NCBI GenBank assembly: GCA_946403085.1
Contig: CAMIYM010000002.1
Coordinates: 62,001 to 126,000, forward strand
Direction of reading: 5' to 3'
DNA: 64,000 bases
From: an uncultured Clostridia bacterium
Lineage (GTDB): Bacteria; Bacillota; Clostridia; Saccharofermentanales; Saccharofermentanaceae
Part shown: positions 29,532 through 39,363 of the stretch, piece after piece
How positions within the stretch are numbered: the first letter of the stretch is position 1
How the letters are laid out: each line of letters begins with the position of its first letter
Program-made: the position numbers and the translations under genes
The notes under the pieces: generated by a model
Seen by the model: the letters and a program-made list of their open reading frames with translations, nothing else
The model's database searches: none
Told to the model about the DNA's origin: nothing

Positions 29532-29978
29532 TCAGAGTTCTGCCTTGGCAGCTCTTTCAGCCTTTCTCTTCTCGCATTCAGGGCATGAAGTCATCGGTGT
29601 CAAAGAGAAGACAGATTCCTTCTTATAGCCGCACTTGGAGCAGATATATACATATTTTGTGAAAACACTGCCCATGGAAGCGCTTACGATCCATGTACCC
29701 TCAGAATCATCATCAGGCTGCTCAGCTGCAACAGGAGCAGGAGCCGGCTCTTCGACTGCCGGTTCTTCGGGTTCTTCATTAAATGCTTCAATAACAGTGG
29801 GAGCAGGTCTGATCCCTGCGATAGTATCTTCATCGAACCAGGTCTTCGGCTTGGGCTCACCAATTAAACACTTGGTATAAAAGAAAGGACAGCCATAGCA
29901 CTGATCCCTGTAGACGCAAACTCTGTATACGCCTCTTAATAACTGATCTACCAGCTGGTCCCTGTTGTCCGTGCTCAT
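29532..29978 (-). CDS. Hypothetical protein with C-terminal zinc ribbon
   Basis: YICSKCGYKKESVFSLTPMTSCPECEKRK; N-terminal Cys cluster CVYRDQCYGCPFFYTKC. Confidence 0.65.
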   Translation of the reverse strand: MSTDNRDQLVDQLLRGVYRVCVYRDQCYGCPFFYTKCLIGEPKPKTWFDEDTIAGIRPAPTVIEAFNEEPEEPAVEEPAPAPVAAEQPDDDSEGTWIVSASMGSVFTKYVYICSKCGYKKESVFSLTPMTSCPECEKRKAERAAKAEL

Positions 29979-30148
29979 TGGCTGTTAAGCTCCTTAGGTA
30001 AGATTTATATACACCAATCGGAAAATACTATTTAATATAACTGCGCTTAAAATACTCTCATTTCTAAATTCAACTAGGGAGATTATAACACGCTATATAC
30101 GATAGTACCAAGGTCAGCCAATTACAGCTCTGTTACAGGCTGAACACA

Positions 30149-31423
30149 TTAAGATTCCGAAGAAGTCTTTCCCTTCGACAGCTTATAGAGTTCTTCGGCG
30201 GCAAGCCTTGTCTTGGCAACGATGTCCCCTTCTTTCGGGAAACAGAAATACAGACAGTCGTTTGTACCTATAGATACGATATCGCCTATCTCATACCAGA
30301 AATAATCAGAGTTAACACTGTAAGATGCACTTGGTGCCTGCTCGTAATGAAGCTTTCCGTCACATCCGTCAAGGACGAATCCGTTAACATCATGGCGGAG
30401 CCTTCCGGCTCCGACCATATAAAGCGCCTTAGAATCCTTAAGGATCGCTATATCACAGGGAACATCAAGAGAGTATGTCTCTTCTTCGATCTCATTCTTG
30501 ATAACTTCTCTTTCCCAGGCGAACCAGTCAGGAACATGGGTAAACTTCGGCTCCACATTCACGCCCTTAAGTCTTCCGAGAGTGTCGAGCTCATATTCTG
30601 CGCCACACTCTTTACAGGTAAGCTTGATGCCCTTTCCTTCAGTCTTTCCTTCAGAAAGGCAGTGCGGACACTTATAAAGGATCCTGTTAAGACCGTCTGC
30701 TCTGAAAGGTTCTGTTATCTCGATCTTGTTATCCTGCTGCCACTTGAAGTAATCGAAAGTGAAAGCTTCATCAAGGACTTCATCGATCTGTCTTACCTTG
30801 GTATTGGCAAGTTCCTCAGGCGTGAAAAGACACTGCATCTTGCATGTGACCTTAACATTACGCTTCTGGAGATTGTTATAAAGAGGGTCTCTTGTAAACG
30901 CACCGTAAGTTGTGATCATTACCACAGGGTGCTTAAGCTTCTTTAAAAGGATTCCCATTCTTCTCGGGATCCTGGTGCCGGTACCGTCAAGCGAATAACC
31001 TGCCTCAGGATACATAAGAACACTTGCTTTATTGGTGCTCAGAGCATAATCCATATCAGAGATAAGAGACATGTCTGATACGAATTTCCTGGTCGGAATG
31101 CATCCCAAAGATCTCATCAATCCCTCTTTGCCGACAAGGGCATCAGATGTGCAGACGATGCTGAAGGGCCTGTCCTTAAGGACTTCAAAAGCAATGGCGA
31201 GGTCTGTAAAGCTGCAGTGATTCATGAGGATCATCCACGGACCGTCACCTGCTTTCTCCATGTCGACCTTCTCACATGTGAATCCGACTTTCTTAAGCTC
31301 ACCGCCCAAAGCGATACGCGCAATACCCGCAAGAAGTCTTGAAGGCTTCTTGGGCTTCTTATGCTCCCATGAAGGGAGATTCATTGCTTCTTCGTAGCTT
31401 ATGTTCTTTGTCTTTATCTTCAT
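30149..31423 (-). CDS. PlsC-like 1-acyl-glycerol-3-phosphate acyltransferase with zinc-ribbon insert
   Basis: LMNHCSFTDLAIAFEVL; MYPEAGYSLDGTG; YKCPHCLSEGKTEGKGIKLTCKECGAEY; start at MKIKTKN (31423) preferred. Confidence 0.82.
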   Translation of the reverse strand: MKIKTKNISYEEAMNLPSWEHKKPKKPSRLLAGIARIALGGELKKVGFTCEKVDMEKAGDGPWMILMNHCSFTDLAIAFEVLKDRPFSIVCTSDALVGKEGLMRSLGCIPTRKFVSDMSLISDMDYALSTNKASVLMYPEAGYSLDGTGTRIPRRMGILLKKLKHPVVMITTYGAFTRDPLYNNLQKRNVKVTCKMQCLFTPEELANTKVRQIDEVLDEAFTFDYFKWQQDNKIEITEPFRADGLNRILYKCPHCLSEGKTEGKGIKLTCKECGAEYELDTLGRLKGVNVEPKFTHVPDWFAWEREVIKNEIEEETYSLDVPCDIAILKDSKALYMVGAGRLRHDVNGFVLDGCDGKLHYEQAPSASYSVNSDYFWYEIGDIVSIGTNDCLYFCFPKEGDIVAKTRLAAEELYKLSKGKTSSES

Positions 31424-31563
31424 GGTATTGATTATATAGAAAGAATCTGTTTGTACAAATACCTGTTTCACCCCTTTTTCGAAAAGAAGAGTAGTTTTCT
31501 TACAAAGTGGCACCTGCTGTCATGTTATAATCTGAATTCGAAAAAGACATAAAGGTGACTTGC

Positions 31564-32157
31564 ATGATAAAGAATATCGTTCTTGATATGGGCAACGTCC
31601 TCCTGGACTTCAACCCTGAATTCGTAATGAATACTTTCTGTTCTTCAGAAGAAGAGAAAGATGTGATCAGAAGAGAGCTCTTCAACGGACCCGAATGGGC
31701 ATTGGGCGACAGAGGCGACTTCAGTGACAAAGACAGGTTCGGTCTTGTTAAGGTCAGAGTTCCTGAGAAGTACCACGAAGCATTGAAGAAATGTGCTGAC
31801 AACTGGGACATCTGCATGGACCCCTTGGACGGCGCACGTGAATTCTGCGAACTAGTCAAGTCCAAAGGTTACGGTATCTATGTCCTGTCGAATGCAAGTG
31901 ACCTTTTCTATGAGTATTTCCCGCGTTTCCTGCCTCTCGACTTCTTCAACGGCGTATTCGTCTCCTCCGACTACCACATGTTAAAGCCGGACCTTGAGAT
32001 CTACGAGACATTCCTTAAGAAGTACGGCCTTAATGCTGAAGAATGCCTCTTCATCGATGACCGCAAGGACAATATCGAAGGCGCCAGAAAAGCAGGTCTT
32101 AACACATACCGCTTCCCCGGAAACTACAAAGAGCTGATGGAGCTTATAAACAAGTAA
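31564..32157 (+). CDS. HAD family hydrolase (subfamily IA)
   Basis: VLDMGNVLLDFNP; VLSNASD; KPDLEIYETFLKKYGL; LFIDDRKDNIEGARKAG. Confidence 0.9.
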   Translation: MIKNIVLDMGNVLLDFNPEFVMNTFCSSEEEKDVIRRELFNGPEWALGDRGDFSDKDRFGLVKVRVPEKYHEALKKCADNWDICMDPLDGAREFCELVKSKGYGIYVLSNASDLFYEYFPRFLPLDFFNGVFVSSDYHMLKPDLEIYETFLKKYGLNAEECLFIDDRKDNIEGARKAGLNTYRFPGNYKELMELINK

Positions 32158-32218
32158 ACTGTAAGAAAAAGTGACATATGGTGTTTAAAATGCTATCCTT
32201 AATCACGCAAGAAACGCC

Positions 32219-33349
32219 ATGCCTCTGGCAAAAGATATAAGGAGAACACACGTGTTATTTGCTTTAGCGCTTATCCCTGTAATCGGACTTCTGGTATTCA
32301 TATATTTCAATGACAAAAACGAGAAGGAGCCATTCGGTCTCCTGGTCGCGCTTTTCTTTGCGGGAATGGGCACGATAGTCAGCGCCCTGATCCTTGAAGG
32401 TATAGGCGAAGCCATCATAAACGCTGTCTTTGGCGCCGGAACTGTGTTCGGCCAGATCGCAATGGCTATGCTCGTGGTAGGTCCTGCAGAAGAGCTTGGA
32501 AAATTCCTGATATTAAGACTCATCACATGGAAGAACAAGCATTTCAACTACAGCTACGATGCAATCGTTTATGCTGTTTTCGTATCCATGGGATTTGCAG
32601 CTTTCGAAAATGTCGGCTACGTATTTACCACAGGTTTTGGAACAGCTATCGGCCGTATGTTCACAGCAGTTCCCGGTCACGCATGCTTCGCAGTATTCAT
32701 GGGTTTCTTCTACAGCAAGGCAAAGTATGCCGCTGTCACTGGCAAGAAGGGAAAGAGCGCATCTTTACTGCTCCTCTCATTTGCTATTCCTTCGCTCATC
32801 CATGGTGTCTATGACGCCATCATCATGGCAGGCGGATCATCCGAAGAATTAGTCCTTGCAGGCTTAACCCTCATCACATGGATCGGTTATGTCATCGCAC
32901 TCTTCGTGGTATCGATCATCCTCATCATCAAGTCTTCAAGAAACGACTACTGCATCGTCACTCTCCCTGCTGACACGGTCATCCCTGCAGCAGTTCCCGG
33001 AGCGGCAGCAGGTGCAGTTTACGGCTACAATAATATCCAGCCCGGCGTTCAATATCAGAACCCTTATCCTTCAGCTGCACAGCCCGCATATCAGGGCCAG
33101 ATCCAGTCTGTTCCTCCGGTTCCTGTGAATGAGCCTGTACAGACGATCTACAAACCCAGCGTTGCCGGCACATGGACATGTACTTGCGGCAATACGAACA
33201 GCCTCAATTTCTGCTTCAAATGCGGAAGAACACGTCCGATGGTCAATGCAGCATGGTACTGCCCTAAGTGCGGAACACTCTCTGCATATAATTTCTGTGG
33301 CAGCTGCGGATGCCCAAAGCCTGCATATACTGTACCGGCGCAGAGATAA
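32219..33349 (+). CDS. PrsW family intramembrane metalloprotease with C-terminal zinc ribbons
   Basis: GPAEELGKFL and AFENVGY...GHACFAVFMGF...HGVYDA motifs; C-terminal WTCTCGNTNSLNFCFKCGRTRP and YCPKCGTLSAYNFCGSCG. Confidence 0.88.
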   Translation: MPLAKDIRRTHVLFALALIPVIGLLVFIYFNDKNEKEPFGLLVALFFAGMGTIVSALILEGIGEAIINAVFGAGTVFGQIAMAMLVVGPAEELGKFLILRLITWKNKHFNYSYDAIVYAVFVSMGFAAFENVGYVFTTGFGTAIGRMFTAVPGHACFAVFMGFFYSKAKYAAVTGKKGKSASLLLLSFAIPSLIHGVYDAIIMAGGSSEELVLAGLTLITWIGYVIALFVVSIILIIKSSRNDYCIVTLPADTVIPAAVPGAAAGAVYGYNNIQPGVQYQNPYPSAAQPAYQGQIQSVPPVPVNEPVQTIYKPSVAGTWTCTCGNTNSLNFCFKCGRTRPMVNAAWYCPKCGTLSAYNFCGSCGCPKPAYTVPAQR

Positions 33350-33350
33350 G

Positions 33351-35021
33351 TTACTTAAGCGTCTCGATATTTCTCTTTACGCGAGGTAATCCTGCTATAA
33401 GACATACTGTTCCGCCTATGGCGAGGACTGCTGTCACCGTGACTATCGTTAAGACTGAATTTCCCGACAGCACGAAAATTCCGTAGCAAATACCTGCGAT
33501 GATGAGCGATGCGACCATCTCCGCAGCGAGATTGAAAAAGCAGTTCAGATTGCCCCTTAATGCAGAGAGTTCATCTGACCAGACAGTATATGGTGAGATG
33601 GAATCCATCAGCACACCTATCATGGTCGCTATCAGGATAGAGATAAATGTTATCAGGATATAAAGCGGAAGCATATGAGCCACGCCAAATCGGACCGTCA
33701 CCAGGATAACTGCTATAACTTCAGGTATAAAAGTGAACAGGACCGCTGTAGATACTTTGGCACTGATCTGGGCTTTAAGATCTGCAGGAAGGTACTTCAG
33801 CATATCGATATGGACGCCTTCCCTGGTAAATGACGTCGAAGCTATCGAGTTAAGGCCGGATGCGATGAATGCCGCACCGGTAAATATCGCGAACATCAGG
33901 ACGTGGCTTAACGGATCACCATTCTGAAGGTTGTATGAGAATACCTTCAATACCTCAAAGCGCTTTACTTCGAACACTAAGATCACCGCAGCTATCGGCC
34001 ACAGGAGGTTGGCATAAACGCAGTTCATGCGGTATGTCATGGTGCGCATCAGGACCTTGATCTCTTTGATGAGTAATGCTGTGAAGACCTTGCGCTTTCC
34101 GTATTCCGAACGCGACTTTTTCGAGACCTTTTTATCGCTGATCACGAATGCGGCGAAAAGTCCTTTCTGATAAGTGAAATGAGCCACAACAACAGATACC
34201 GCATAAAGCGCGGCAGTTATCAGCAATGCCTCTATTAAAGGTACGACAGAGTGCGACCTGATCGCCAACGTGGTCAGATAGTTCGTCGGGAAGAGATAAT
34301 TGCATACAGTCGTGAAAGTATTGTTTGTCGTGACCATCGAATCGAGATAGTCCATCACGCTTATCCTGCCGTAATCCCTGAATGACAGGAGGAACAGCAA
34401 TGCGAATAATGCGAAAAGAGCGAGTGAGGAATGGTAATAGATATCAGTCCTGTTGAACCTTCTTAAGACGAGCATCAGCAACAGTGCGATTATCGAACAG
34501 TATATTAGCGGCAGAAGGAGCGACGCATAAAGTCCTATGACCGAAGCGATGAGTGCGACCGGATGAAGTGCTCTCTCAAATCCGACATTCCTTACCGATG
34601 CGATGAAGTATCCGATGTAGATCGCGAAAAGCACATTCGACGTCATAACATTCTCGGCTTTGTATGTATGCCAGAATCTTGCGGCATAAAGCGACCCGGG
34701 CTTGACGGGAAGCGCGGATAAAAACTGAAGGTCAGACGAGAAGAAAAGGACGCTGAACATGAGCGGCATTCCGAAGATCATGGCAAAAGATGAGATCAGG
34801 TCGAGCTCAGTCAGAAGGCCGTATGAATTGCCGTCAAACATATAGAGGAGGTCAGTCAGGACGAATGTTATATAGCCGACAAGGACCGCCACCGGAAGCA
34901 TTATTCCGATGAAAGCGATAATGCCGAAACGGTTATAGATCTTAACTTTCTTCTCACCGTTCGGCTTCGGCATCTCGAGATTCGAGCTGAATGCCTTGTA
35001 TAAGCTCCTGGTCTTGCCCAT
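33351..35021 (-). CDS. ABC exporter permease
   Basis: 556 aa, many TM helices; directly downstream of ATPase gene. Confidence 0.8.
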   Translation of the reverse strand: MGKTRSLYKAFSSNLEMPKPNGEKKVKIYNRFGIIAFIGIMLPVAVLVGYITFVLTDLLYMFDGNSYGLLTELDLISSFAMIFGMPLMFSVLFFSSDLQFLSALPVKPGSLYAARFWHTYKAENVMTSNVLFAIYIGYFIASVRNVGFERALHPVALIASVIGLYASLLLPLIYCSIIALLLMLVLRRFNRTDIYYHSSLALFALFALLFLLSFRDYGRISVMDYLDSMVTTNNTFTTVCNYLFPTNYLTTLAIRSHSVVPLIEALLITAALYAVSVVVAHFTYQKGLFAAFVISDKKVSKKSRSEYGKRKVFTALLIKEIKVLMRTMTYRMNCVYANLLWPIAAVILVFEVKRFEVLKVFSYNLQNGDPLSHVLMFAIFTGAAFIASGLNSIASTSFTREGVHIDMLKYLPADLKAQISAKVSTAVLFTFIPEVIAVILVTVRFGVAHMLPLYILITFISILIATMIGVLMDSISPYTVWSDELSALRGNLNCFFNLAAEMVASLIIAGICYGIFVLSGNSVLTIVTVTAVLAIGGTVCLIAGLPRVKRNIETLK

Positions 35022-35023
35022 TA

Positions 35024-35773
35024 TCAGGCCTCCGGTTTGCCTGTAAGTTTTACGAAGATCTCTTCCAAGGACATGCCCGGATTATCCAGCGTAAGGAAAT
35101 CCAGTGTTCCTTCCTTGATGATCTTTCCGTGATTGATGATTATTATCCTGTCACAAAGCTGCTCTGCGACTTCAAGAACGTGTGTCGAGAAAAGCACTGC
35201 ATTGCCTGCCTTGGCATGTTCCCTCATCATCTGCTTCAACTCGAAAGCAGCTGACGGATCAAGGCCTGTCATTGGCTCGTCCAGGATCCACGCGGGAGGA
35301 TTATGCACTAGAGCTGAGATTACCATGAGCTTCTGTCTCATGCCGTGCGAATACTCGCGCATCTGGGTGTTAAGTGCATCTGTCATCCCGAATCTTTCGG
35401 CCAGAACCCCTATCCTCTCTTTCCTGTCTTTTGAAGAGATCTCATACATATCAGCAATGAAGTTCAGATATTCAAGACCTGTAAGCTGGATAAGAATATC
35501 AGGATTATCGGCGATGTAGGCGAAGGACATTTTCGCATTTATGGGATCTTTACTGATATCAAAACTGTTGATCACAGCTGTACCCGATGTGGGCTTAAGT
35601 ATCCCCGTGAGCATCTTGATCACGGTCGTCTTTCCTGCCCCGTTCGGACCTGCAAAACCGACGATCTCTCCTGCCTTGATATTGAAGGAGATGTCATCTG
35701 TAGCTTTATGGCCATTTCCGTAGATCATGGTCAGGGATTTTGCTTCGATCATGGACGGATACCTCCGTAACAA
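35024..35773 (-). CDS. ABC transporter ATP-binding protein
   Basis: GPNGAGKTTVIKML Walker A; YSHGMRQKLM signature; AWILDEPMTGLDP Walker B. Confidence 0.93.
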   Translation of the reverse strand: MLRRYPSMIEAKSLTMIYGNGHKATDDISFNIKAGEIVGFAGPNGAGKTTVIKMLTGILKPTSGTAVINSFDISKDPINAKMSFAYIADNPDILIQLTGLEYLNFIADMYEISSKDRKERIGVLAERFGMTDALNTQMREYSHGMRQKLMVISALVHNPPAWILDEPMTGLDPSAAFELKQMMREHAKAGNAVLFSTHVLEVAEQLCDRIIIINHGKIIKEGTLDFLTLDNPGMSLEEIFVKLTGKPEA

Positions 35774-35838
35774 CTCAACCTAATGTCCTGATTCTAAAAC
35801 TCACTTCTTCACTCTGCAAACAGCATAAAAACCTTTAA

Positions 35839-35866
35839 CCTCCATAGTCCTTACGAACTATGGAGG
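35839..35866. promoter_or_regulatory. Perfect 10-bp hairpin upstream of the ABC operon and of a candidate short ORF
   Basis: CCTCCATAGT-CCTTACGA-ACTATGGAGG. Confidence 0.55.
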
Positions 35867-35888
35867 CTGCAAAAGAAAGGAGTACATT

Positions 35889-35963
35889 ATGTGTTTGAAA
35901 AATATTAACCATAACAATTACATATTAACAACTTCAGATTTCCATTATGTTTTCGATATGTAA
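35889..35963 (+). CDS. Candidate short ORF, 24 aa: MCLKNINHNNYILTTSDFHYVFDM
   Basis: ATG with AAAGGAG SD at good spacing; AT-rich intergenic region. Confidence 0.35.
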   Translation: MCLKNINHNNYILTTSDFHYVFDM

Positions 35964-36229
35964 ATAAAAAAGAAAGCAAAAATGAATTCCCGTTAAGATA
36001 GAAAAATATACGACAATTGTGACAGAAATCTGATATAGAGGGCCTTTATATACGCTTTGTTCATTTTATATTTAATTTCTTAAAACTCCTTTTCGAATTA
36101 TTCACAGAGAGAAAACTCCAGCGAAATAACCACGAAGTAGTATTAAGTCAGAATTGTTTTTTGGGAAGGTTAAGTTAAATGAGTGAATGCATTTCTGTGA
36201 ATAAGAGGGTTTACTTCAAGGAGGAGATC

Positions 36230-36811
36230 ATGATCTTTGATTTGGACAGATATATAGATGAACCGCTGGTTTATTTCGATGACAAAAAGAAAATAGATGA
36301 TCAGAAGATATTCCTTTTGGGCGTAAGGATTAGATCTGATATGGTCGACCTGCTCATAAGCGGCATCAAGGCAAAAGACATCATCGTCAAGGCATTGGAT
36401 CCTTCTGAAGATCCGAGCTTCGGACTTATCAATATGGTCGCAGCGTCCGCACTTTCCGATTGGGGATTCGAACTGACAGATCCTAAAGATATCAAAGAGG
36501 TTCCGTTAACGATCGAAGACGACCAGATGGATGTAAAAGAGAAGTATGTCTCAGCAGAGTTCATGCCGGTAAAAGACGGTGAGGCAAAGCTTCTTAAGAA
36601 GACGATAACAAACTTCAAGATATCGGATTCCAAGCACAGAGAAGGCGAAGTCATAAGAGCATTGCAGGATGATTTCGCAGTCATAAGTGACCAGCTTAAC
36701 AAAGAGCTCAGCGTCTTCCCAGCACCAATGCGCGAGATGATAATGATGACTCTCCTGGACAGATTCCACTCATGGGAGAAGTCCAATTGGGATGTTAAAG
36801 ACTGGGGTTAA
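36230..36811 (+). CDS. Hypothetical protein
   Basis: AGGAGG SD before ATG 36230; 193 aa. Confidence 0.65.
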   Translation: MIFDLDRYIDEPLVYFDDKKKIDDQKIFLLGVRIRSDMVDLLISGIKAKDIIVKALDPSEDPSFGLINMVAASALSDWGFELTDPKDIKEVPLTIEDDQMDVKEKYVSAEFMPVKDGEAKLLKKTITNFKISDSKHREGEVIRALQDDFAVISDQLNKELSVFPAPMREMIMMTLLDRFHSWEKSNWDVKDWG

Positions 36812-36857
36812 AACAAGTATTTTCTCCTTATAACAAGAGTGTTTAGCAAATAGATCG

Positions 36858-36888
36858 CCTTCCGCTTATCCCTCAAGCGGGAGGTTTT
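36858..36888 (+). terminator. Rho-independent terminator
   Basis: CCTTCCGCTT-ATCCCTC-AAGCGGGAGG-TTTT. Confidence 0.8.
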
Positions 36889-36976
36889 CTATTTATATAT
36901 AAATACCTCTTGTACTTTCATTCTGATTTTTGTACAATGCTCAAACGACTCTAAATAAAGGATTTGAAGATTATCA

Positions 36977-38353
36977 ATGCCTGAAAAGACTACAGACAGA
37001 TCCTATATCAAAAAGCTCCTGATGATCGCCATCCCGATGATGGTACAGAACGGCATCTCGAACTTCGTAAACCTGCTCGATAACCTTATGATCGGACAGG
37101 TCGGTACGAATGCGCTCTCAGGTGTCGCCATAGCGAACCAGCTGATATTCGTATTCTATCTTGTCATCTTCGGTGCCACAGCCGGAGTAGGTATCTTTAC
37201 TGCCCAGTACAAAGGCAACAACGATACAGAAGGCATCCGCTATTCCTTCCGTTTTAAGTTCGTTTTCAATACGATCCTTTCCGGTATCTGCATAATTATC
37301 TATGCCGTTCTCGCACCTTTCCTGATCAACCTCTTCCTCTTAGGAGAAGGTGATCCTGCAGATGCAGCTGAGACTTTGCAGATCGGTATCGACTATATGC
37401 ATGTTATCCTCATAAGCCTTATCCCGATCGGAATCACACAGGCTTATGCCGGCACATTAAGAGACCTCGGCTCGACCAAGGTTCCGATGTTCGCATCACT
37501 TGCTGCTATCTTCGTAAACCTTACAGGCAACTGGCTTTTGATCTACGGTCACTTGGGTCTCCCTGCACTTGGTGCCACAGGTGCCGCCATCGCCACGGTC
37601 ATCTCAAGATTTGTCGAGCTCGGTATCCTCATCATATACACAGGAAAGCATTCTTCACTCTTCCCTTTCATCAATGGAGCATTCAAGAACTTCCGTGTGC
37701 CGAAGGACCTTATCTGGAAATTCTTCATCAAGGCTTTGCCTCTTATGGCTAATGAGACTTTATGGTCTCTCGGCATGACCACTGTCAACCAGTGCTATTC
37801 ATACAGAAGCCTTGATGCTGTAGCCGCACTTAATATCGAATCCACACTCTGGAATCTCATGGGCGTGGCTTTCCTTGCCATGGGTGAAGCTGTCGGCATC
37901 ATGATGGGACACATACTTGGTTCAGGCGATCTGTCCGAAGCGAAAAAGAAAGCTTACGCCATGCGCAGGTTCACAGTTATCTGCGGTCTGGTTTTTGCAT
38001 TGCTGATGGTATGCATCTCACCTGTATTCCCTCTGCTCTATAACACCACGGATTATATCCGCCACTTAGCTTCCAACTTCATCCTGATCTCTGCAGTCAT
38101 GATGCCCTTCTGCGCATACACACACGCATCCTACTTCATCATGAGATCCGGCGGAAACACAGTCATTACGGTCATTTTCGACAGTGTATATACATGGGTG
38201 CTCGTAGTGCCTTTGGCCTACTATCTCAGCAGATATACAGGTCTTAGCGTTTCCTGGATGCTCGCTTTAGTCCGCGGCATGGAAGTCGTAAAGTGCCTGC
38301 TCGGATTCCTCTTCGTAAGATCAGGTTCCTGGGTCAAGAACATAGTCAAATAA
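36977..38353 (+). CDS. MATE family efflux transporter
   Basis: 458 aa, multi-TM, MVQNGISNFVNLLDNLMIGQVG. Confidence 0.92.
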   Translation: MPEKTTDRSYIKKLLMIAIPMMVQNGISNFVNLLDNLMIGQVGTNALSGVAIANQLIFVFYLVIFGATAGVGIFTAQYKGNNDTEGIRYSFRFKFVFNTILSGICIIIYAVLAPFLINLFLLGEGDPADAAETLQIGIDYMHVILISLIPIGITQAYAGTLRDLGSTKVPMFASLAAIFVNLTGNWLLIYGHLGLPALGATGAAIATVISRFVELGILIIYTGKHSSLFPFINGAFKNFRVPKDLIWKFFIKALPLMANETLWSLGMTTVNQCYSYRSLDAVAALNIESTLWNLMGVAFLAMGEAVGIMMGHILGSGDLSEAKKKAYAMRRFTVICGLVFALLMVCISPVFPLLYNTTDYIRHLASNFILISAVMMPFCAYTHASYFIMRSGGNTVITVIFDSVYTWVLVVPLAYYLSRYTGLSVSWMLALVRGMEVVKCLLGFLFVRSGSWVKNIVK

Positions 38354-38433
38354 GACTCTCCCCTTAACCATGCTATAATTACCCTTGGAAGCAAGGGATG
38401 TTCTGGTTTGCGCATTGCGCGAAAGGATATAGG

Positions 38434-39069
38434 ATGAGAGCAACATTAAAGCAGACTATGCTGGCGACTCTGGAAGGAGACCGTGTAACTTCTGTTTTCG
38501 AAGTCATATCAGGCGGTCAGACTATTGGCGTGATCAACATAAATGCCAACCGTTGCACGGCAAGGCTCAATGTCGAATGCAGGATCCTCGGAAGGACATT
38601 CCTGCTCAATGATGATGAGCGTTACAGCCCCATTATCGACAAACAGCGTTTAAGGCCGGTATGTATTTTCGAGAACGGACAGAAGGCAGGTGAAGCCTGC
38701 AGCACTGAGAAGCGGTTCAGTTTCTGGTCGCTCAAGACTTACAAAAGGTGCCTTCTGGACGGCTATACATACGAGATCTACTATAACCAGATCGACAGGA
38801 AAGATCTCTCAAGCGTCTATACCGGCGGCATGCAGGTCGCTGAATTCGAGCACATTCACACCGGGATCAACGAACCCCATATCTATGAGATAGTCTATAC
38901 CGGTGACGGTTCCCTTCTTGCATCCGTATTCACGGCGCTGCACCAGTATCTGGTCTTCTATCTGAAGCCGAACCGCACCGACTTAAAGCTCAGAAGCTAC
39001 TATAAGCATATTTGTAAACCTGAATGGCTCGAAAAGTACGATCCTCAATGGAGTGCAAGGAACGCATAA
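38434..39069 (+). CDS. Hypothetical protein
   Basis: 212 aa; ATG 38434 preferred after AAAGGATATAGG. Confidence 0.6.
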   Translation: MRATLKQTMLATLEGDRVTSVFEVISGGQTIGVININANRCTARLNVECRILGRTFLLNDDERYSPIIDKQRLRPVCIFENGQKAGEACSTEKRFSFWSLKTYKRCLLDGYTYEIYYNQIDRKDLSSVYTGGMQVAEFEHIHTGINEPHIYEIVYTGDGSLLASVFTALHQYLVFYLKPNRTDLKLRSYYKHICKPEWLEKYDPQWSARNA

Positions 39070-39120
39070 GATCCTTTTCCGGTGGTGCCGGTGCCAATGT
39101 TCAGTTCCTTTTTTCGGGCC

Positions 39121-39225
39121 AGTGCAAAAATGGTGCAGATATACGGCCAAACTTGCACCATTTTCGTCAAATGACCGTCAGATTGCTCGAAATGGTGCAG
39201 ATATACGGCCAAACTTGCACCATTT
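39121..39225. repeat. Dispersed double-hairpin repeat, copy 1
   Basis: Two identical 36-nt units AAATGGTGCAGATATACGGCCAAACTTGCACCATTT (39128-39163, 39190-39225); 105 nt aligns without gaps to 55854-55958. Confidence 0.85.
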
Positions 39226-39363
39226 TAGCACTACACGTTTCTATGGGGTCCACGGATGCGTTGAGTCCTCCTCAACTGTGCGTTGTTTGTAATTCAGACC
39301 TAAGAGCAATACGATATTATCAAGTTGCATGCAGCACACTTTTTGACAAAAGGAGCAACGCAA

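Noticed and set aside
39121-39225. Possible mini-CRISPR (two identical units with a spacer)
   Set aside because: Only two units, units are themselves hairpins, spacer is also conserved at the second locus, no cas genes
39053-39292. 79-aa ORF with internal repeat (NGADIRPNLHHF)
   Set aside because: Repeat arises from the palindromic DNA units, not from a protein repeat
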